From positions 434,001-498,000 of the forward strand of contig CAWJUU010000009.1 of assembly GCA_963846165.1 (NCBI GenBank): a DNA stretch of 64,000 nt, in the 5' to 3' direction. Of this stretch, positions 36,784 to 45,920 are shown piece after piece; within the stretch, counting starts at the first letter, position 1, and every line of letters starts with the position of its first letter. Made by a program: the position numbers and the translations under genes. The notes beneath the pieces were generated by a model. It did not search any database, was not told the origin of the DNA, and was given only the letters and a program-made list of their open reading frames with translations. This DNA is from WHSW01 sp963846165. GTDB lineage: Bacteria > Actinomycetota > Thermoleophilia > Solirubrobacterales > 70-9.

Positions 36784-39125
36784 CTACGCCGGCGGCCTCG
36801 GTGCGCTTCTGGCCGCGGCAAGCAACAGGCGGCGCTCGGCCGCCGCGATCAGCCGCCGGGTGCGGTCGACCGCGTCGATGTTGACCGAGATCGCGTCGAT
36901 GCCCGCGCGCACGAGCAGATCCGCGTACTCGGGATAGACGGAGGGTGCCTGTCCGCAGATCGAGGTCTGCAGGCCCGAGCTCGCGCGCCCGGGGGATCAG
37001 CTGCCGCAGAGTACTCGGCAACGGCCGGGTCGCGCTCGTCGAAGATCTCCGCCACGACCTCGGAGTCGCGGTCGGCGCCGAGCATCAGCTGGGTGAGGTC
37101 GTTGGAGCCGATGGAGATCCCGGCTGCGCCGATCTCCGCGTAGCGCTCGAGGTGGAACAGCACCGACGGCACCTCCGCCATGACCCAGAGCTCGAAGCCC
37201 GGGCGCTCGAGCAGGCCGGCGTCGCCGGCCACCGGAACGCGGCCGAGCTCGCGCGGGGTGCGGACGAACGGGAGCATCACGTGAAAGTTGGTGTGGCCCT
37301 GGTCCCAGACCCGGTGGATGGCGTCGAGCTCGAGGCGCAGCAGGTCGGGCTCGAGCATGTAGCGCAGCGCGCCGCGATAGCCGATCATCGGGTTCGCCTC
37401 ATCCGGCTCAAACCGATCGCCACCCTCGAGGCCGCGGAACTCGTTGGTGCGGAAGTCGATCGTGCGATAGGTGATCGGCCTGGGCGCGAAGGCCGCGGCG
37501 AAGGTTGGTGAGCGCGTCGCTCATCCGATCGACGAACTCGCCCGAGCGCCCCTCCTCCATCAGCAGGCGCGGGTGCTTGCCGTCGAGCGCCTCGAGCACC
37601 ATCAGCTCGGCGCGCAGGAGGCCGACGCCCTCGACCTCCAGCGCCGAGGCTCGCTCGACCTGGGACGGCTCCGAGAGGTTGACGAGCAGTTTCGTCGCCG
37701 TCACCGGCGCCGCGGCGCGCTCGCCAACCCCCGCCGCGCCGGCGGGCGCGGGCGATCTTGAGCGCGCCCTCGCGAACCGCCCTGTGCGGCGTCGACCGTG
37801 ACCAGCTCGCCGTCGCGGAGCTTCGTCGTCGCCTCCGCGTGCCGACGACGCAGGGGATGCCGAGCTCGCGTGAGACGATGGCCGCGTGGCAGGTCATCCC
37901 GCCCGAGTCGGTGACGATGGCCGCCGAGCGCCGCATCAGCGGCACCCAGTCCGGCGCGGTCATGTGGGTGACCAGGATCTCGCCCTCCGCAAGCTTGTCC
38001 GCGTCGGCCAGCTCGCGAACGATGCGAACATGGCCGCTGCCGGCGCCGGGCGCGGCGCCGAGGCCGCGGACGAGCGATCTCGCCGTCGTGGGCGGCGGCC
38101 TCCGCCGGCGCGCCGCCCGACGACGTGACCGGTCGCGACTGGAGCATGAAGGCGATCCCTTCTGGGTCGTAGCACCACTCGGTGTCCTGGGCGGAGCCGT
38201 AGTGCTCCTCGATCCGGCGGCCGAGCCCGGCTATCTCGCGCACCTCGTCGTCCGAGAGCACCGGGCGCATCGCCTCGTCGTCCTCGAGCTCGCGGGTCAC
38301 CGTGCCGCCGTCGGCGACCGGCTCGATCACTAGCTCCTTGCGGCGCACCTCGCGGGCGGTGATCGCCAGGTCCTCCTTCTGAACCAGGTAACGGTCCGGC
38401 GAGACGCTGCCTGAAACAACCGCCTCGCCGAGCCCGAACGAGCCCTCGATGACGAGCCGGCCCGTGTCGCCGCTCGCCGGGTCGATGGTGAACATCACCC
38501 CGGCGCGGGTCGCCAGCACCTGGCGCTGGACGACGACGGCGATGTCCATGTCGGCCTGGCCGAAGCCGCGCTTGGCGCGGTAGAAGACGGTGCGGGCGCC
38601 GAACAGCGACGACCAGCAGCGGCGCACGGCGTCGACGACGGCGTCCGCGCCGCGGATGTTGAGGAAGGTCTCGTTCATGCCCGCGAACGAGGCCGCCTCG
38701 GTGTCCTCGGCGGTCGCCGAGGAGCGCACGGCGACGGGATCGTCGGCGTCGGCGGCGCTGAGCGCCTCGTAGGCCTCGCGGATCGCGGTCTCGACCTCGG
38801 CCGGCACCGGCTCGGACTCGACCATTACCCGCACCTCGGCGGTCGCCGCGGAGAGCGCCTCGGTGTCGTCGACGTCCACCGGGGCGAGTCGCGCCTCGAT
38901 CCGCGAGCGCAAACCGCCGGCGTCGCAGAACAGCGCGTAGGCCGAGGCGCCGACGACGAAGCCGTCGGGCACGGGGAGGCCGGCAGCGGTCAGTTCGCCG
39001 AGGTTGGCGCCCTTGCCGCCGGCGTAAGCGACGTCGGCCCGCCCGAGCGCTGAGAACGGCCGCACGGCCTCGGGGGTGCTCGCGTCGCCCTGGACGCCCG
39101 GCTCGATCGCGGTGGTGGATGCCAT
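36784..39125 (-). CDS. ppsA: Phosphoenolpyruvate synthase (pyruvate, water dikinase), frameshifted in the C-terminal half
   Basis: About 780 codons, the usual PpsA length. VAYAGGKGANLGELTAAGLP opens the PPDK_N ATP-grasp domain; DPVAVRSSATAEDTEAASFA, VMFTIDPASGDTGRLVIEGS and DTEWCYDPEGIAFMLQSRPV continue it without a break to about 38130. GGMTCHAAIVSRELGIPCVV carries the phosphorylated histidine; ELMVLEALDGKHPRLLMEEG and AEIGAAGISIGSNDLTQLML belong to the PEP-binding barrel. The C-terminal Cys motif region (SICGQAPS-like) is just recognisable. Indels occur near 38080, 37950, 37840, 37720, 37510 and 36970. It makes PEP from pyruvate with ATP, feeding gluconeogenesis. It is divergent from the WS/DGAT gene across a regulon motif. 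Confidence 0.85.
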
Positions 39126-39163
39126 GGACCGCAACCTATGGCGCCGCCCGCGCTTCGCCATCC

Positions 39164-39174
39164 GTAGTCGCCAC
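39164..39174. promoter_or_regulatory. Regulon motif GTRGNCGCYAC, site 2
   Basis: Exact match GTAGTCGCCAC within ATCCGTAGTCGCCACCGAAG. It lies 39 bases from the ppsA start and 74 bases from the WS/DGAT start. Confidence 0.5.
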
Positions 39175-39247
39175 CGAAGCGATCTGTGGCTCGCCCACGA
39201 TGAGAACCGCGACGCGCCCGGCGAGCATGGCGTTCGAAGGCACAGCG

Positions 39248-40753
39248 ATGAGCGACGACGATCTGAACGCACTCGACGCGACCTTCCTCGAGCTGGAGGA
39301 GGCCGATCAGAGCGCGCACATGCACATCGGCGCGGTGATGTTGTTCGACCCCGCGCCCGAGGGGCGGGCACCGACCGTCGACGAGGTCCGAGCCGGGCTC
39401 TCGGCGCGGCTCGAGAGACTCCCCAGGTTTCGCCAGCGGCTGTCCGAGCAGCGGACCGGCGGACTCCATTGGCCGAAGTGGCTCGACGACGAGAGCTTTG
39501 AGATCGGCCACCACGTCCGGGCGGCGGCGCTGCCGTCACCGGCCGGCGAGCCGGAGCTTCGCGACTGGGCGGGCGAGTACTTCTCCCAGCGCCTCGATCG
39601 GGCACGGCCGCTGTGGGAGATCGTCGTCATCGAGCTCGCCGATGGGCGCTGGGCGATGGTCACGAAGACCCACCACTGCATGGTCGACGGCGTCGGCTCG
39701 GTCGACATCGGGCACACGATCCTCGACCAGGAGCCGGACCCGGTCCGGGAGCCGGGCGCCAACCCCCGCGCGCGCCTGGCCGCCGCCTCGGCCGCCGCCG
39801 GGCGTGCGGCGCCGCCACCACGCTTGATCTCACTGCCGCTCGCGGCGGGATCGCGTTTCGGACAGGTCGTCCGGACCTCGGTGGGCATCGGGCGGACGGC
39901 GGCCGGGATCGCAATCGCCGCGATCGGCAACGTCACGCATCCCCATCGCGGACGCGAGACGCTGGCACGGTCACGCGCGCTGGCCGAGGTGCTGATCCGC
40001 GACGAGCTGATCTCGGCGCCCGCCACGAGCCTCAACGAGCCGATCGGCGCGGCCCGCAGGCTCGCCGTGATCGACGTGGAGCTCGACGAACTGCGGCGGA
40101 TCAAGCGCTCGCTCGGCGGAACGGTCAACGACGTCGTCCTGGCGGCTGCGGCCGGCGGGCTGCGCCGGCTCTTCGAGCACCGAGGCGAACGGCCGCCGCC
40201 GGCCGGAGTCCGCGCGATGGTGCCGGTGAACATCCGCACGGCCGGGGAGACGCTCGCTCTCGGCAACCGAATCACCTCGCTGTTCGTGCACCTGCCGGTC
40301 GCCGAGGCGGATCCCCTGCTCCGGTACGAGCGCCAGCTCGAGGAGGCCGAGACGCTGAAGGCCGGCTCGCAGGCGATGGGCTCGCGCGAGATCATCGACA
40401 TCGCCGCTCACGCGCCCCCGGTCATCCACACCTTCCTCGCCCGGTCGCTGTTCGCGACGCGCCTCTTCAACGTCACGATCACGAACGTCCCTGGGCCGCA
40501 GGTTCCCCTCTACGCCTTCGGTTCGCGGATGCGCGAGGTCTGGCCGCTCGTCCCACTCGCGGCCGATCACGCGCTCGGGATCGCGGTCTTCAGCTACGAC
40601 GGCCGCGTCTTCTTCTGCCTCAACGCGGCTCGCGACTCGTTGCCGGACCTCGACGTCCTTGCCGACGGGATCGCCGATGCGATCCGCGAGCTCGGCGAGC
40701 TCGCGGACGTCTCCCGCCTCGGGCCGCAGCATGCGGGGATGGGCGCCGGGTAA
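39248..40753 (+). CDS. Wax ester synthase/diacylglycerol acyltransferase (WS/DGAT)
   Basis: A 501-residue acyl-CoA-dependent O-acyltransferase that makes triacylglycerol or wax esters for storage. LNALDATFLELEEADQSAHM is the family N-terminus; TKTHHCMVDGVGSVDIGH holds the catalytic HHxxxDG (residues 142-148); GTVNDVVLAAAAGGLRRLFE, NRITSLFVHLPV and FNVTITNVPGPQVPLYAFGS are the later signatures. The ATG at 39248 is chosen for GAAGG upstream and because the family begins there; an in-frame ATG lies seven codons upstream. Its relative Tgs1 is in the mycobacterial hypoxia regulon. A regulon motif is 74 bases upstream. Confidence 0.93.
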   Translation: MSDDDLNALDATFLELEEADQSAHMHIGAVMLFDPAPEGRAPTVDEVRAGLSARLERLPRFRQRLSEQRTGGLHWPKWLDDESFEIGHHVRAAALPSPAGEPELRDWAGEYFSQRLDRARPLWEIVVIELADGRWAMVTKTHHCMVDGVGSVDIGHTILDQEPDPVREPGANPRARLAAASAAAGRAAPPPRLISLPLAAGSRFGQVVRTSVGIGRTAAGIAIAAIGNVTHPHRGRETLARSRALAEVLIRDELISAPATSLNEPIGAARRLAVIDVELDELRRIKRSLGGTVNDVVLAAAAGGLRRLFEHRGERPPPAGVRAMVPVNIRTAGETLALGNRITSLFVHLPVAEADPLLRYERQLEEAETLKAGSQAMGSREIIDIAAHAPPVIHTFLARSLFATRLFNVTITNVPGPQVPLYAFGSRMREVWPLVPLAADHALGIAVFSYDGRVFFCLNAARDSLPDLDVLADGIADAIRELGELADVSRLGPQHAGMGAG

Positions 40754-40767
40754 GGACGGGTGGCCAG

Positions 40768-41393
40768 ATGCTGGTCGACGACTTCTCCCCGTCTACGACG
40801 TCTCCGACGAGGTCGGGACCGTGGTCGATGCCGAGCCCGACCTGGTCTGGGACGTGCTCTTGGGGACCGACCTGATCGAGCTCGGACGGCGCGTTCCCCT
40901 GGTCGGCGTTCTCGGCGCGCTGCGGATCCTTCCGGAGATCGCCTCTCACCTGTTCCACGGGCGGCTGCCGCAAGGGGCTCCGGAGTCGATGCACCTGCGG
41001 GAGATCCCCGACGTCGGCGTTGAAGGGGGCGGTTGGATCGTGCTCGGCGAGCGGCCCGGCGAGGAGCTCGCGTTCGGGCTCGTCGGCAAGTTCTGGCGAC
41101 CGTTGATCCCGTTCGCCGATGTCGCCGCCGAGGACTTCAGGGCCTTCTCCAAGCCCGGCGCCGCCAAGACGGTCTACGCGCTTGCCGTACGGCCTCTGGA
41201 CGGCGGCCGGACCCTGCTGACCGGGATGATGCGAACGGCGACCCCCGACGAGCACGCCCGCCGCTGGTTTCGCCGCTACTGGACGTTCGGGGTCGGATCG
41301 GGCGCCCACGTTCTCGTCAACGCCCTGCTCGACTCGGTCCGCGAGGCGGCCGAGAGCAAGGCACGAGTCAAGGCTGCTCCGGCGGGGGTGTGA
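40768..41393 (+). CDS. SRPBCC-like protein, one-base frameshift near the start
   Basis: About 207 residues. VYDVSDEVGTVVDAEPDLVW, DVGVEGGGWIVLGERPGEEL and LAVRPLDGGRTLLTGMMRTA suggest the helix-grip fold of polyketide cyclase/START proteins (strand-helix opening, curved sheet, C-terminal helix FGVGSGAHVLVNALLDSVRE). The ATG at 40768 reads MLVDDFSP and must shift by one base near 40790, in a run of C, to join the long frame. It follows the WS/DGAT gene by 14 bases and is probably co-transcribed; a lipid-binding role is possible. Confidence 0.6.
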
Positions 41394-42741
41394 CGCCCGC
41401 GCGACCGCGCCGCCAGCGGTTGCGGCGTTCGAGATACTCGGGCGGGAGGACCAGCGCGAGCTCCTCCACGAGGTGCAGCCAATCGAGCGCGCCGGCGAAG
41501 TCACCCTTGTCGGCGTCCGCGTCGGCGGCGGCGAGAGCGAAGTCGAGCTCGTAGCGCTGGTGCTGGCGCTCGTCGGCGAGCTCGGCGCCCTCGGGCGGCT
41601 CGAGGTCCGTGAACGCGCCCTCGCCGCGGCCCGAATACGCGCGGTCGCTGAGGTAGGAGCTCAGGTATCGCCCGGCGAGCTTGGTCGGCGGCGACCACAG
41701 CGCGGCCGGGCTCAGCGCCTCGTCGTAACCGGAGTACAGCGCCGAGCGGAAATAGCGCGGCAGGGCACCGGTGATCAGGGCGGCGCGCAGCACGGGCCGA
41801 TATGTCTCGATGGGGACGGTCGCCCCTGCCCGCGCAGCGATTGCCTGGGCCGCGATGCCGGCCTGCTGCGCGGCCAGGCCACCCTGCTTGATCGGGAACC
41901 AGGTGACGTCGCCGGCCGCCCACACGTCCGTCAGCCCGTCCACGTTGAGCCGGCCGTCGACGCCGATGAATCCACCCTCCCGCTGGGGGATTCCGGCGAT
42001 CGGGGCGACGTCGAGCGCGGGCAGGGCCACCACAAGATCAGAGCCGATCTCTCGACCGCCCTCGAGGTGAAGCCGCGAGGACTCGAACCGCAACGGGCGG
42101 GACCCGCCCGAGAATCCGATCCCCGCCTCGCTCAGAAGGTTGTCCAGCACCTCGGGGGCTCGCTCGCCGAGCAGCTCGAGCGGCCGGCGCTCGTGGGAGA
42201 CGACCGAGACCTCGACCCCGCCGACCCCCCGGGCGCCCAGGTGTGCGGCGCTGAGCAGCGCCAACTCGTAGGCGGGCAGGGACCAGCGGGCCTGAGTGGG
42301 TACGGCCACCACCAGCCGGCCTCGACCCGCGCGCTCGAGTTCGCCCAAGGCTGCGGAGAACTCCTGGCGAGAGGCGCGACCGGCGAAGGCGAGCGCCCCG
42401 TCGACGACCGTCCGCTGGCGAGCGCCGGTGGCAATCAGCAGGGCGTCGAAGGAGACCACCGCGCCCGCCTCGGTCTGAATGGTGTGCCGACCCGGGTCGA
42501 CGGCGGCCAACGAGTCCACCCGCACGCGGGCCCGATGCTCCGCCGCGAGGCGCTCGAGCGCGATGCTCGGCGCCGGGCCGAGCCCGAACGGCTCCGCCAC
42601 CTGGTACGGGCGATAGACGAAGTTCGGGTTGGGTGCCACGATCTCGACGTCGACCCGGTCGCCGGCGAGGTCTCGTAGGGCGAGCAGGGCCTCGGCGGCG
42701 GCGATCCCGCCGCCGGCAATCACTACTCTCGAGGCGGCCAC
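41368..42741 (-). CDS. NAD(P)/FAD-dependent oxidoreductase, paralog 3
   Basis: A 457-residue flavoprotein. SRVVIAGGGIAAAEALLALR is the N-terminal FAD motif, DALLIATGARQRTVVDGA the second and TDVWAAGDVTWFPIKQGGLA the last; WSPPTKLAGRYLSSYLSD is shared with the other three paralogs. It ends with about 60 helical residues (ELDFALAAADADADKGDFAG) similar to the tail of paralog 2. It starts 2 bases after the glycosyltransferase stop, so it is the last gene of the MgtE-GT4 operon. Its 3' end overlaps the convergent SRPBCC gene by 26 bases. Confidence 0.82.
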   Translation of the reverse strand: MAASRVVIAGGGIAAAEALLALRDLAGDRVDVEIVAPNPNFVYRPYQVAEPFGLGPAPSIALERLAAEHRARVRVDSLAAVDPGRHTIQTEAGAVVSFDALLIATGARQRTVVDGALAFAGRASRQEFSAALGELERAGRGRLVVAVPTQARWSLPAYELALLSAAHLGARGVGGVEVSVVSHERRPLELLGERAPEVLDNLLSEAGIGFSGGSRPLRFESSRLHLEGGREIGSDLVVALPALDVAPIAGIPQREGGFIGVDGRLNVDGLTDVWAAGDVTWFPIKQGGLAAQQAGIAAQAIAARAGATVPIETYRPVLRAALITGALPRYFRSALYSGYDEALSPAALWSPPTKLAGRYLSSYLSDRAYSGRGEGAFTDLEPPEGAELADERQHQRYELDFALAAADADADKGDFAGALDWLHLVEELALVLPPEYLERRNRWRRGRAGVTPPPEQP

Positions 42742-42743
42742 CC

Positions 42744-44192
42744 CTACCCCTCCGACCCTCCGCGCCCGCTGAGCAGATCGTCGAGCAGCCGCAGGTACTG
42801 CACGAGGTGTCGCGAGCCCAGAAATCGCTCGATCACCCAGGCGCGCGCCGCCGCGCCCATCTCCGCGGCCCGCCCTGGGTCGGCGAGCAGCTCATCGCAG
42901 GCCCGACCGAACGCGGCTACATCGAGCGGGTCGTCGAGAAGCACCCCCGTGACCCCGTCGACGATCTGATCCTGGATGCCGCCGGCTCGGCTGGCAATAA
43001 CGGGCCGTGCCTTCCACATCGCCTCGGCAACGGTCAGCCCGAACCCCTCGGCGAGGCTCTTCTGCACCACGACCTGGGCTCGCCGCTGAACCGCGTTGAC
43101 GATCGCCGCGTTCTCCCCGACGTCGTCCATCGGCAAGCAGGCCAGATGGACCCGCGCCCGCATCGCCGGCGCCAGGCCGTCGCGCAGCTCGCGCACCTCG
43201 GCCAGCACCTCGGCGCCCTCGGGATCGTCGGCCACCGCGGCCACGCTCGGCCCGGCGAGCAGCAGGTGCGCGTCGCGGTGCTCGCAGTGCTCGACGAAGC
43301 CCCGCAGGACGCCGAACGGGTCCTTGAGCCGATCCCAGCGCGACACCTGGGCGATCAGGGGGGCGTCGACGGGGATCGGCGCGTCGTGGTGGAGCTCCGC
43401 GGCCCTGTCCACCCGCCCCGGCGAGCCGTCGGCCCGCTCGAAGATCGGCGGGACGCCCCCCTTGCCCGCGGCCCCCAGGCCGGTGCGTGCGAGGATCGCC
43501 TCGACCACCTCAGGCGAGAGCTCCTCGTTCTTCGGCGAGAAGGCGTCGATCGAGGGGGGGACAACCCAGATCCGCTCCTCGGGCAGTCCGTCCCAGGCGT
43601 AGGCTCGGCGCGAGAACACGTACGCGTGCGCGGGCTTCACGTAGCCGCGCAGGAAGGCCCACGTCTCCCGCGCCACGTCGTTCGGGAGGTCGATGCCGAC
43701 GTGGCAGCGCCAGACGACCGTCGCCCCCGTGTCGAGCAACGGCTCGACCAGCCCGGCCGTCTGCGGGTCATGGCAGAAGACGACGTCCTGCGGGCGGACC
43801 GATCGGGCCAGCTCGCGGGCGCCGGCGCGCAGCGTCGTCTCGTAGATCTCGCGCTCGGCGTCGCCCAGCTCGCCGCCGTCGCCGGACGAGCCGTGCAGGC
43901 GGTTGTGGATGCGCTTGGTGACCTCGAAGAACTCCGGGGCGCCGTCGATCACGACCCAGCGCGCGTCGACGCCCGCCCCGCGCGCGTAGCCGAGCAGCGA
44001 CTGCAGCAGCTCCACCACCCCGCCGCCCCGCGCGGTCGAGTTGACGTGCCAGATCACCCGCCCGGCGAACAGGTCGGCCGCCCGAGCGACCGCCACCTCG
44101 ACCTCCGCGTAGCCGTCCTCGCCGATCAGAGCCCGGAAACGCTCGTGCCGCAACGTCGGGACCGGCGTGTGGATGACCCCGTCGGCGGTCAT
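42744..44192 (-). CDS. GT4-family glycosyltransferase, trehalose synthase (TreT)-like
   Basis: A 482-residue GT-B enzyme. GRVIWHVNSTARGGGVVELL near residue 44 is the trehalose-synthase/phosphorylase-type donor loop, VVFCHDPQTAGLV and WRCHVGIDLPN follow, and the C-terminal half has PLIAQVSRWDRLKDPFGVLR and VVQKSLAEGFGLTVAEAMWK (EX7E-type motif). TreT couples NDP-glucose and glucose to trehalose, a stress protectant; glucosylglycerol or other products are alternatives. The ATG overlaps the MgtE stop (ATGA). An open frame extends upstream to 44879, but that part lies inside mgtE and is not used. Confidence 0.85.
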   Translation of the reverse strand: MTADGVIHTPVPTLRHERFRALIGEDGYAEVEVAVARAADLFAGRVIWHVNSTARGGGVVELLQSLLGYARGAGVDARWVVIDGAPEFFEVTKRIHNRLHGSSGDGGELGDAEREIYETTLRAGARELARSVRPQDVVFCHDPQTAGLVEPLLDTGATVVWRCHVGIDLPNDVARETWAFLRGYVKPAHAYVFSRRAYAWDGLPEERIWVVPPSIDAFSPKNEELSPEVVEAILARTGLGAAGKGGVPPIFERADGSPGRVDRAAELHHDAPIPVDAPLIAQVSRWDRLKDPFGVLRGFVEHCEHRDAHLLLAGPSVAAVADDPEGAEVLAEVRELRDGLAPAMRARVHLACLPMDDVGENAAIVNAVQRRAQVVVQKSLAEGFGLTVAEAMWKARPVIASRAGGIQDQIVDGVTGVLLDDPLDVAAFGRACDELLADPGRAAEMGAAARAWVIERFLGSRHLVQYLRLLDDLLSGRGGSEG

Positions 44193-45211
44193 GTCGCCAG
44201 CGGCGCGGCGATCGCAAGGTAGACGACGATCGAAAGCAGGTCCTGGATCACCGTTGCAAGCGGCCCGGAGCCGAACGCCGGGTCGATGCCGAGCCGCTGA
44301 AACGCCAGGGGCAGGACCATCGCCACCAAGGTCGCAATCGCGCAAGCGCAGAAGAGCGCCAGCGCGACGGCGACGGCGACGTCCGCGTCGCCCCAGCCGG
44401 CCAGCGCGAACGGAAGGAAGGCCAGGCCGACGAGCGCACCGATGATCACACCCGAGATGAGCTCCCGCCGGAACACCTTGCGCATCTCGATGCCCACCGA
44501 AAGGCCCCGGATCAGGATCGCCTCGGTCTGGGTCCCCACCGCGTCGGCGAGGTAGACGACCGCCGGGAGAAAGAACGTCAGCAGCAGGACCTCCGTGAGC
44601 TGCTCCTCGTACGAACCGACGATAACAGCTGACACCATCGCCCCGATCAGGCCGATCACCAGCCACGGAAGCCGATGCACCAGGCGCTGCCCGACGCGCT
44701 CCTCCGCCGCCCGCCTGGCTCCCCGCGTGCCCCTGAGGTAGCCGCCGAGCCGCGCCAGATCGTCGTCGTGCGCTTGGAGCAGGACGGCGAGCATGCGATG
44801 GGGCGAGACCAGGCCGGCAAAACGCCCCTCGTTGTCCACCACCGCGACGCTCGTCTCGTGGTGGTCGACCATCTTCCACGCGACCGCGCGCTGGTCGCAG
44901 CCCGAGTCCACCACCGGCGGGTCGGCGTCCATGATCGCCCGCAGCTCGGTCTCGCCGGGCGCCGCCAGCAGCCGTTCGATCCCGACCAGGCCGACCAGCT
45001 CGCGGCCTTCGAGGACCGCAACGTCGTCGGCCGACGAGAAGTCGCCGCCGACCAACGACCGCAGGACGCTCTGCACCGTCTGCTCCGGGACCGCGATCGG
45101 CACGCGGTAGCTCGCGTGGTCGATCGCCACCTCGAGCAGCTTGCCCCGGGCGCCGACCCCGTCGAGGGCCAGAAGCTCCTTCGTCGACGGCTCCCCGCCG
45201 GCACCAGTCAC
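44189..45211 (-). CDS. mgtE: MgtE-family magnesium transporter
   Basis: A 340-residue Mg2+ channel-like transporter. Residues about 15-150 are a CBS pair (ETSVAVVDNEGRFAGLVSPH); five membrane helices follow, with VYLADAVGTQTEAILIRGLS (the conserved 'GNxGTQT' helix end) and IDPAFGSGPLATVIQDLLSI (pore helix). The N-terminal superhelical domain of the longer MgtE proteins is absent. The first gene of the MgtE-GT4-FAD operon, it is divergent from the 2-oxoacid oxidoreductase operon across a regulon motif 53 bases away. Confidence 0.9.
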   Translation of the reverse strand: MTGAGGEPSTKELLALDGVGARGKLLEVAIDHASYRVPIAVPEQTVQSVLRSLVGGDFSSADDVAVLEGRELVGLVGIERLLAAPGETELRAIMDADPPVVDSGCDQRAVAWKMVDHHETSVAVVDNEGRFAGLVSPHRMLAVLLQAHDDDLARLGGYLRGTRGARRAAEERVGQRLVHRLPWLVIGLIGAMVSAVIVGSYEEQLTEVLLLTFFLPAVVYLADAVGTQTEAILIRGLSVGIEMRKVFRRELISGVIIGALVGLAFLPFALAGWGDADVAVAVALALFCACAIATLVAMVLPLAFQRLGIDPAFGSGPLATVIQDLLSIVVYLAIAAPLAT

Positions 45212-45263
45212 GGGACTTGCCTCACGCCACGGACGCTAACCGCGCGCCAGCCGCGGACAATCC

Positions 45264-45274
45264 GTAGCCGCTAC
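45264..45274. promoter_or_regulatory. Regulon motif GTRGNCGCYAC, site 3
   Basis: Exact match GTAGCCGCTAC within ATCCGTAGCCGCTACCGG. It lies between mgtE and the 2-oxoacid oxidoreductase gamma gene. Confidence 0.5.
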
Positions 45275-45344
45275 CGGTCGGCACCCGGGAATCCCCGTAG
45301 GCAGGGCGGATGCCCACGCCGGGCCGCAGCGGGATCATCGGACG

Positions 45345-45920
45345 GTGTTCAGTGCGAGGATCCACGGTCGAGGCGGCCAGGGCGTGGTGACCGCGGCCGA
45401 GCTCCTCTCGGTGGCGGCGTTCGTCGAGGGGCGCCACGCCCAGGCCTTCCCCACCTTCGGCTCCGAGCGCACCGGGGCGCCGCTGGTCGCCTTCTGCCGC
45501 ATGGACGACCGCCCGATCCGGGTGCGCGAGCCGATCGCCGAGCCCGACGCTCTGATCGTCCAGGACCCCACGCTGCTGCACCAGGTCGACCTCTTCGCCG
45601 GCCTTGACCCCGACGGCTACGTTCTGATCAACAGCGCCCGCGGTCTGGGTGAGCTTGGGCTCGGCGAGCTGGTCGAGCGCTATCGCGCCGAGCGTCTACT
45701 CACCGTGCCCGCTACCGACATCGCGCGCGAGCACCTCGGCCGCCCGCTGCCGAACGCGGTGCTGCTCGGCGGCTTCTCCGCGCTCACGGACGTGGTCTCG
45801 ATCGACTCGGTCTGCGAGGCGATCCGCGAGCGGTTCGCGGGTCGGCTCGGCGACGCGAATGCCGCGGCCGCGCAGGCGGCGTTCGAGTACGTCCGCGGGG
45901 AGGCGATCGCCCATGCTTGA
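45345..45920 (+). CDS. 2-oxoacid:ferredoxin oxidoreductase gamma subunit
   Basis: A 191-residue gamma-type subunit. SARIHGRGGQGVVTAAELLS is the signature glycine-rich motif, followed by FPTFGSERTGAPLVAFCRMD and PNAVLLGGFSALTDVVSID. It helps bind CoA in pyruvate/2-oxoacid ferredoxin oxidoreductases. The GTG start at 45345 places the signature at residue 3, as in the family. It opens a six-gene plus-strand operon and overlaps the alpha gene by 8 bases. Confidence 0.88.
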   Translation: MFSARIHGRGGQGVVTAAELLSVAAFVEGRHAQAFPTFGSERTGAPLVAFCRMDDRPIRVREPIAEPDALIVQDPTLLHQVDLFAGLDPDGYVLINSARGLGELGLGELVERYRAERLLTVPATDIAREHLGRPLPNAVLLGGFSALTDVVSIDSVCEAIRERFAGRLGDANAAAAQAAFEYVRGEAIAHA

